Shown here: one piece after another, positions 5,739 to 8,254 of the stretch
Numbering within the stretch: position 1 is the first letter of the stretch
Layout of the letters: each line of letters begins with the position of its first letter
Source of the DNA: Bacteroidota bacterium
GTDB taxonomy: Bacteria; Bacteroidota; Bacteroidia; Chitinophagales; Chitinophagaceae
DNA: 8,254 bases
Direction: 5' to 3'
Assembly: GCA_023433265.1 (NCBI GenBank)
Contig: JAEZDR010000132.1
Coordinates: 1-8,254 of the forward strand
The notes under the pieces: model-generated
The model's database searches: none
The model's input: only the letters and a program-made list of their open reading frames with translations
What the model was told of the DNA's origin: nothing
Made by a program: the position numbers and the translations under genes

Positions 5739-6590
5739 TTGAAACTAAGCATCAGGAATTTCTGGGTCAACCTTCTCATCATTATCGTTTTGGTAGTGCT
5801 TATCATCTTTGTATTTTTTAGCACACTCGCTGGCTTTACTGATCACAATGAGAATATAAAAGTACCCCAGGTAATGGGTATGCATATAGACGATGCCACG
5901 CAAACCCTGGAAGAGCAGGATTTTGAAGTAGAGGTGCAGGACTCAGTTTATATAGACACACTGAAAGGATTAACTGTTATTAGGCAGTCACCGGAAGCAG
6001 ATGCAGAAGTAAAAGCGGGCAGAAAAGTATATGTCACCATAACCCGCCTTATTCCACCCCTGGTTGATATGCCTGATTTGAGGGGTTTCTCCTACCTAAG
6101 CGCTGAACATCATTTGCAGTCACTCGGTCTTAACCTTGGTGACACCATCTACAAACCGGACATAGCTAAGAACTTTGTGTTGGATCAACTCTATAAGGGC
6201 GCACCGGTAAAGCCCGGGACCAAAGTGAACATGGGAAGCGAAATTGACCTGGTGTTGGGTAGCGGCGTAGGCTCCACTTCAATAGCTGTTCCCGACCTCG
6301 TAGGATTAACTTTTAAAGAAGCTCAGGATAAGCTTTCGGCATTGAACATTAACCTGGGCGCAGTGGTGGTAGATCCCGGTGTTAAGGATAAGAACATTGC
6401 ATACGTCAGGGAACAGAATCCACCAGCCATTTCAGAGCCAATTCCGGGTCAGAAGATCTTGAACAAGATCAGGGCAGGCCAGATTATTGACCTCACGCTG
6501 AGCGCTTCGCCTCCGCCACCAAAAGTAGAGGAGCCGGCGCCTGCCGATCCGGTTAAAGTATCAGAAAATCCACCCACATACAATAACTAA
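5739..6590 (+). CDS. Single-pass membrane protein with three PASTA domains
   Basis: From the TTG at 5739 the product has 283 residues: a short cytoplasmic N-terminus, one hydrophobic helix (about 10-33), then an extracytoplasmic region with three PASTA domains (about 40-103, 108-174 and 181-256), each with the VP-x-LxG and SxEAxxxLxxxG pattern. A proline-rich tail (257-283) starts with SPPPP. PASTA domains elsewhere form the outer part of Ser/Thr kinases and penicillin-binding proteins and bind peptidoglycan fragments; no kinase or transpeptidase domain is present here. There is no ATG or GTG before the membrane helix. TTG at 5739 gives a short N-terminus and a 19-base gap after ddl; TTG at 5688 would add 17 residues, overlap ddl by 32 bases, and has GGAG four bases before it. 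The rhodanese gene follows after 12 bases. A cell-wall-sensing or division role is inferred. Confidence 0.87.
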   Translation: MKLSIRNFWVNLLIIIVLVVLIIFVFFSTLAGFTDHNENIKVPQVMGMHIDDATQTLEEQDFEVEVQDSVYIDTLKGLTVIRQSPEADAEVKAGRKVYVTITRLIPPLVDMPDLRGFSYLSAEHHLQSLGLNLGDTIYKPDIAKNFVLDQLYKGAPVKPGTKVNMGSEIDLVLGSGVGSTSIAVPDLVGLTFKEAQDKLSALNINLGAVVVDPGVKDKNIAYVREQNPPAISEPIPGQKILNKIRAGQIIDLTLSASPPPPKVEEPAPADPVKVSENPPTYNN

Positions 6591-6602
6591 TCGCACCTGA
6601 TT

Positions 6603-6914
6603 ATGAAAAACATCACTGCACAGCAACTTCATGAGCGTATGCAACTAGGCGAAGAAGTTAATCTCCTGGACGTTAGGGAACCTAACGAGCGCACTGAGTT
6701 CAATATTGGTGGTTATCATATACCCCTTGGACAAGTGCAGACCTATATGCTGGATGATATTGAACATCTTAAAGACAAGGAAATCGTAGTTTATTGCCGC
6801 AGTGGCAAGAGAAGCCAGATGGCAGCTATGGCCCTGGAACAGGCAGGTTTTACACAGGTAACAAATTTATCAGGGGGAATGCTGGAATGGCAGGAAAAGA
6901 TTAAACAACAGTAA
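6603..6914 (+). CDS. Single-domain rhodanese-like protein
   Basis: Small cytoplasmic protein (103 residues, no signal peptide) made of one rhodanese fold, the length of GlpE/PspE-type sulfurtransferases. Visible motifs are NLLDVREPNERTEFNIGGYH (about 20-39), the strand EIVVYC, the active-site loop CRSGKRS with catalytic Cys65, and the C-terminal GFTQVTNLSGGMLEWQ. The six-residue loop after the cysteine (RSGKRS) fits a sulfur-transferring rather than phosphatase-like enzyme, so a persulfide carrier or thiosulfate sulfurtransferase is likely; donor and acceptor are unknown. It starts 12 bases after the PASTA gene and is probably the third gene of the ddl operon. Nothing in its sequence links it to cell-wall synthesis. 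Confidence 0.92.
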   Translation: MKNITAQQLHERMQLGEEVNLLDVREPNERTEFNIGGYHIPLGQVQTYMLDDIEHLKDKEIVVYCRSGKRSQMAAMALEQAGFTQVTNLSGGMLEWQEKIKQQ

Positions 6915-6978
6915 TTATCCCAGCTTGTTTAATCTTTCTTAACGCATCTATAACAAGGAGAAAGTGATGCTGGGATAA
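6915..6978. repeat. Long-range inverted repeat between the rhodanese and TonB-receptor genes
   Basis: TTATCCCAGC (6915-6924) and GCTGGGATAA (6969-6978) are perfect 10-base inverted copies 44 bases apart. Inside the loop CTTTCTT (6934-6940) can pair with GGAGAAAG bases at 6958-6964 (six Watson-Crick pairs plus one G-T), so a two-tier stem is possible. The outer arm begins directly after the rhodanese stop; the other arm ends 23 bases before the receptor ATG. No T-run follows, so it is not a standard terminator. It may be an RNA structure or a protein-binding palindrome. Confidence 0.6.
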
Positions 6979-7001
6979 CTTGCACTCTTTCCTGTCATAA
7001 T

Positions 7002-8254
7002 ATGAGGATACCTGCGGCTGTTATTCTTTTATCGCTTTTTTTGCTTTCTCTGAATAATACTTCAGGACAAGACAGTCGCGTGACCTTGGTCATTAACGAC
7101 GTAACAGGTGAATTTGTTTCCGATGCCTCGGTACAGGTGAACCAGAAAAAGTACTTCAGCGACTCTCTTGGAAAGGTAGAAGTATGGCTTCCTAATAACA
7201 GGTACATCATCTCTGTAAGTGCCATTAATCATTACCCCACTACCTTAAACATTAATCTTAACAGCGATACAACCCTCATGGTTTCCTTGAGGCTTCGTGA
7301 AAGCCTGTTAGGTAATGTTACCGTGGTATCGTCGCGGAATGTGGTGCGTAACCAGATGGGCATACAGTCTATTACTGCAGGCGAGCTAAGAAGGTTGCCG
7401 GTAGTGTTGGGCGAAGTAGATCCACTCAAGACTATTACGTTGCTTCCGGGTGTAAAAACCGGTGGTGAAGCCAGTTCGGGCATCTATGTTAGGGGAGGAG
7501 GACCCGACCAAAACCTTGTGTTGCTTGACGGCATTCCTGTTTATAATCCTAATCATCTGTTAGGTTTCTTCAGCATCTTTAATGGTGAGGCCATTAAAGG
7601 CATAGAGGTTATAAAGGGTGGCATCCCGGCAGAGTATGGAGGAAGGTTAAGCAGTGTAATTAGTATTGATACCCGCGAAGGAAACAAGGACTCAATAAAA
7701 GGAAGCGGGGGAATTGGTTTAATATCATCCCGCTTGTCAGTGGAAGGGCCTATCATCAAAGGGAAGTCTTCGTTTGTAGTGAGCGCAAGAAGAACCTACA
7801 TTGATGCATTGGCAAAGCTGGTGGCCCGTAGCAAGGTGGGTGATAATGGCTACTACTTCTATGACATCAATGCTAAGGCTGACTATGTGCTGAACGCAAA
7901 CAACCAGTTTTATTTTACTTTCTACAGGGGACTGGACGACTTTACTTACATCAACAATGAGAATAACCGCAATCGCAGTTTCAACACGTATTGGGGCAAT
8001 ACCATAGCAGGACTTACCTGGAAGCAACAAATAACAAAGAAGCTTAAGCAGGAAACATCAGTCGTGTACAACAGCTTTGATTTAGATAGTAAAATCCAAT
8101 TCAGTACTGTTGGCTTCGTATTCAGTTCAGCACTGTCAGACAAAGCTGTTAAAACCGATTGGCTGTACACAAGCAACAAATGGTTGAAGTTGAGATTTGG
8201 AGCCAATCATACCTGGCACCGCTTTACACCCGGGGCTGGCGGCGCCACTTCAGG
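7002..8254 (+). CDS. TonB-dependent outer-membrane receptor, 3' partial
   Basis: The frame is open from the ATG at 7002 to the window end (417 codons, no stop), so the C-terminal part of the barrel is missing. Residues 1-22 form a signal peptide with a hydrophobic core (IPAAVILLSLFLLSL) and likely cleavage after SG before Gln23. Residues 26-98 resemble the carboxypeptidase-regulatory-like beta domain common on Bacteroidota receptors. A possible TonB-contact segment follows (LGNVTVVS, 103-110). The plug (about 118-225) shows the strong motifs LKTITLLPGV, IYVRGGGPDQNLVLLDGIPVYNP (161-183), and IEVIKGGIPAEYGGRLSSVI. The barrel starts near 230. The ligand is unknown. From family knowledge, receptors with this plug are often followed by a DUF4249 lipoprotein gene, outside this window. 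Uptake would depend on a TonB-ExbB-ExbD complex. Confidence 0.93.
   Translation, partial: MRIPAAVILLSLFLLSLNNTSGQDSRVTLVINDVTGEFVSDASVQVNQKKYFSDSLGKVEVWLPNNRYIISVSAINHYPTTLNINLNSDTTLMVSLRLRESLLGNVTVVSSRNVVRNQMGIQSITAGELRRLPVVLGEVDPLKTITLLPGVKTGGEASSGIYVRGGGPDQNLVLLDGIPVYNPNHLLGFFSIFNGEAIKGIEVIKGGIPAEYGGRLSSVISIDTREGNKDSIKGSGGIGLISSRLSVEGPIIKGKSSFVVSARRTYIDALAKLVARSKVGDNGYYFYDINAKADYVLNANNQFYFTFYRGLDDFTYINNENNRNRSFNTYWGNTIAGLTWKQQITKKLKQETSVVYNSFDLDSKIQFSTVGFVFSSALSDKAVKTDWLYTSNKWLKLRFGANHTWHRFTPGAGGATS

Noticed and set aside
6995..8206. Minus-strand open frames opposite the receptor region
   Set aside because: The plus-strand frame from 7002 is continuous and encodes a signal peptide and plug domain; the minus-strand frames are shadows.

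Overview
The window looks like chromosomal DNA of a Bacteroidota bacterium, probably Chitinophagales/Chitinophagaceae. The evidence is a gliding-motility-associated C-terminal (CHU_C, type IX secretion) domain on a PKD-repeat protein, a TonB-dependent receptor with an N-terminal regulatory-like domain, an ExbD of the form typical of this phylum, mostly SD-less starts, and -7 promoter boxes matching TAnnTTTG. Base composition is moderate and even; I see no phage, IS, CRISPR, tRNA or rRNA. Eight protein genes are supported. The first is cut at its 5' end and the last at its 3' end.

Region 1 (1-1924): the C-terminal 622 residues of a large secreted PKD/Ig-repeat protein, ending in a type IX sorting domain and closed by a strong intrinsic terminator. 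Region 2 (1984-3123): a TAnnTTTG promoter followed by exbB and exbD, an inner-membrane proton channel pair that energises TonB, with no tonB beside it. Region 3 (3157-4682): a LuxC-family acyl-CoA reductase on the minus strand, divergent from a dicluster 2[4Fe-4S] ferredoxin gene. Two TAnnTTTG boxes face each other between them. The ferredoxin 3' region carries three successive hairpins, the last a clear terminator.

Region 4 (4727-6914): a tight three-gene group: D-alanine-D-alanine ligase, a single-pass membrane protein with three PASTA domains (apparently TTG-started), and a small single-domain rhodanese. Ddl makes the D-Ala-D-Ala end of peptidoglycan stems, and PASTA domains are known cell-wall or muropeptide binders in other bacteria, so the pairing suggests an envelope role. 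Region 5 (6915-8254): an 87-base gap with a long-range inverted repeat, then a TonB-dependent receptor that runs off the window. It has a signal peptide, a plug domain and the start of the barrel. Receptors of this kind draw energy from complexes like ExbB/ExbD in region 2.

Most of this is ordinary core and envelope content. I did not find a clearly undescribed system. The parts most worth a second look are the orphan LuxC-ferredoxin divergent pair with overlapping promoters, the stand-alone PASTA protein behind ddl, and two structured intergenic segments.
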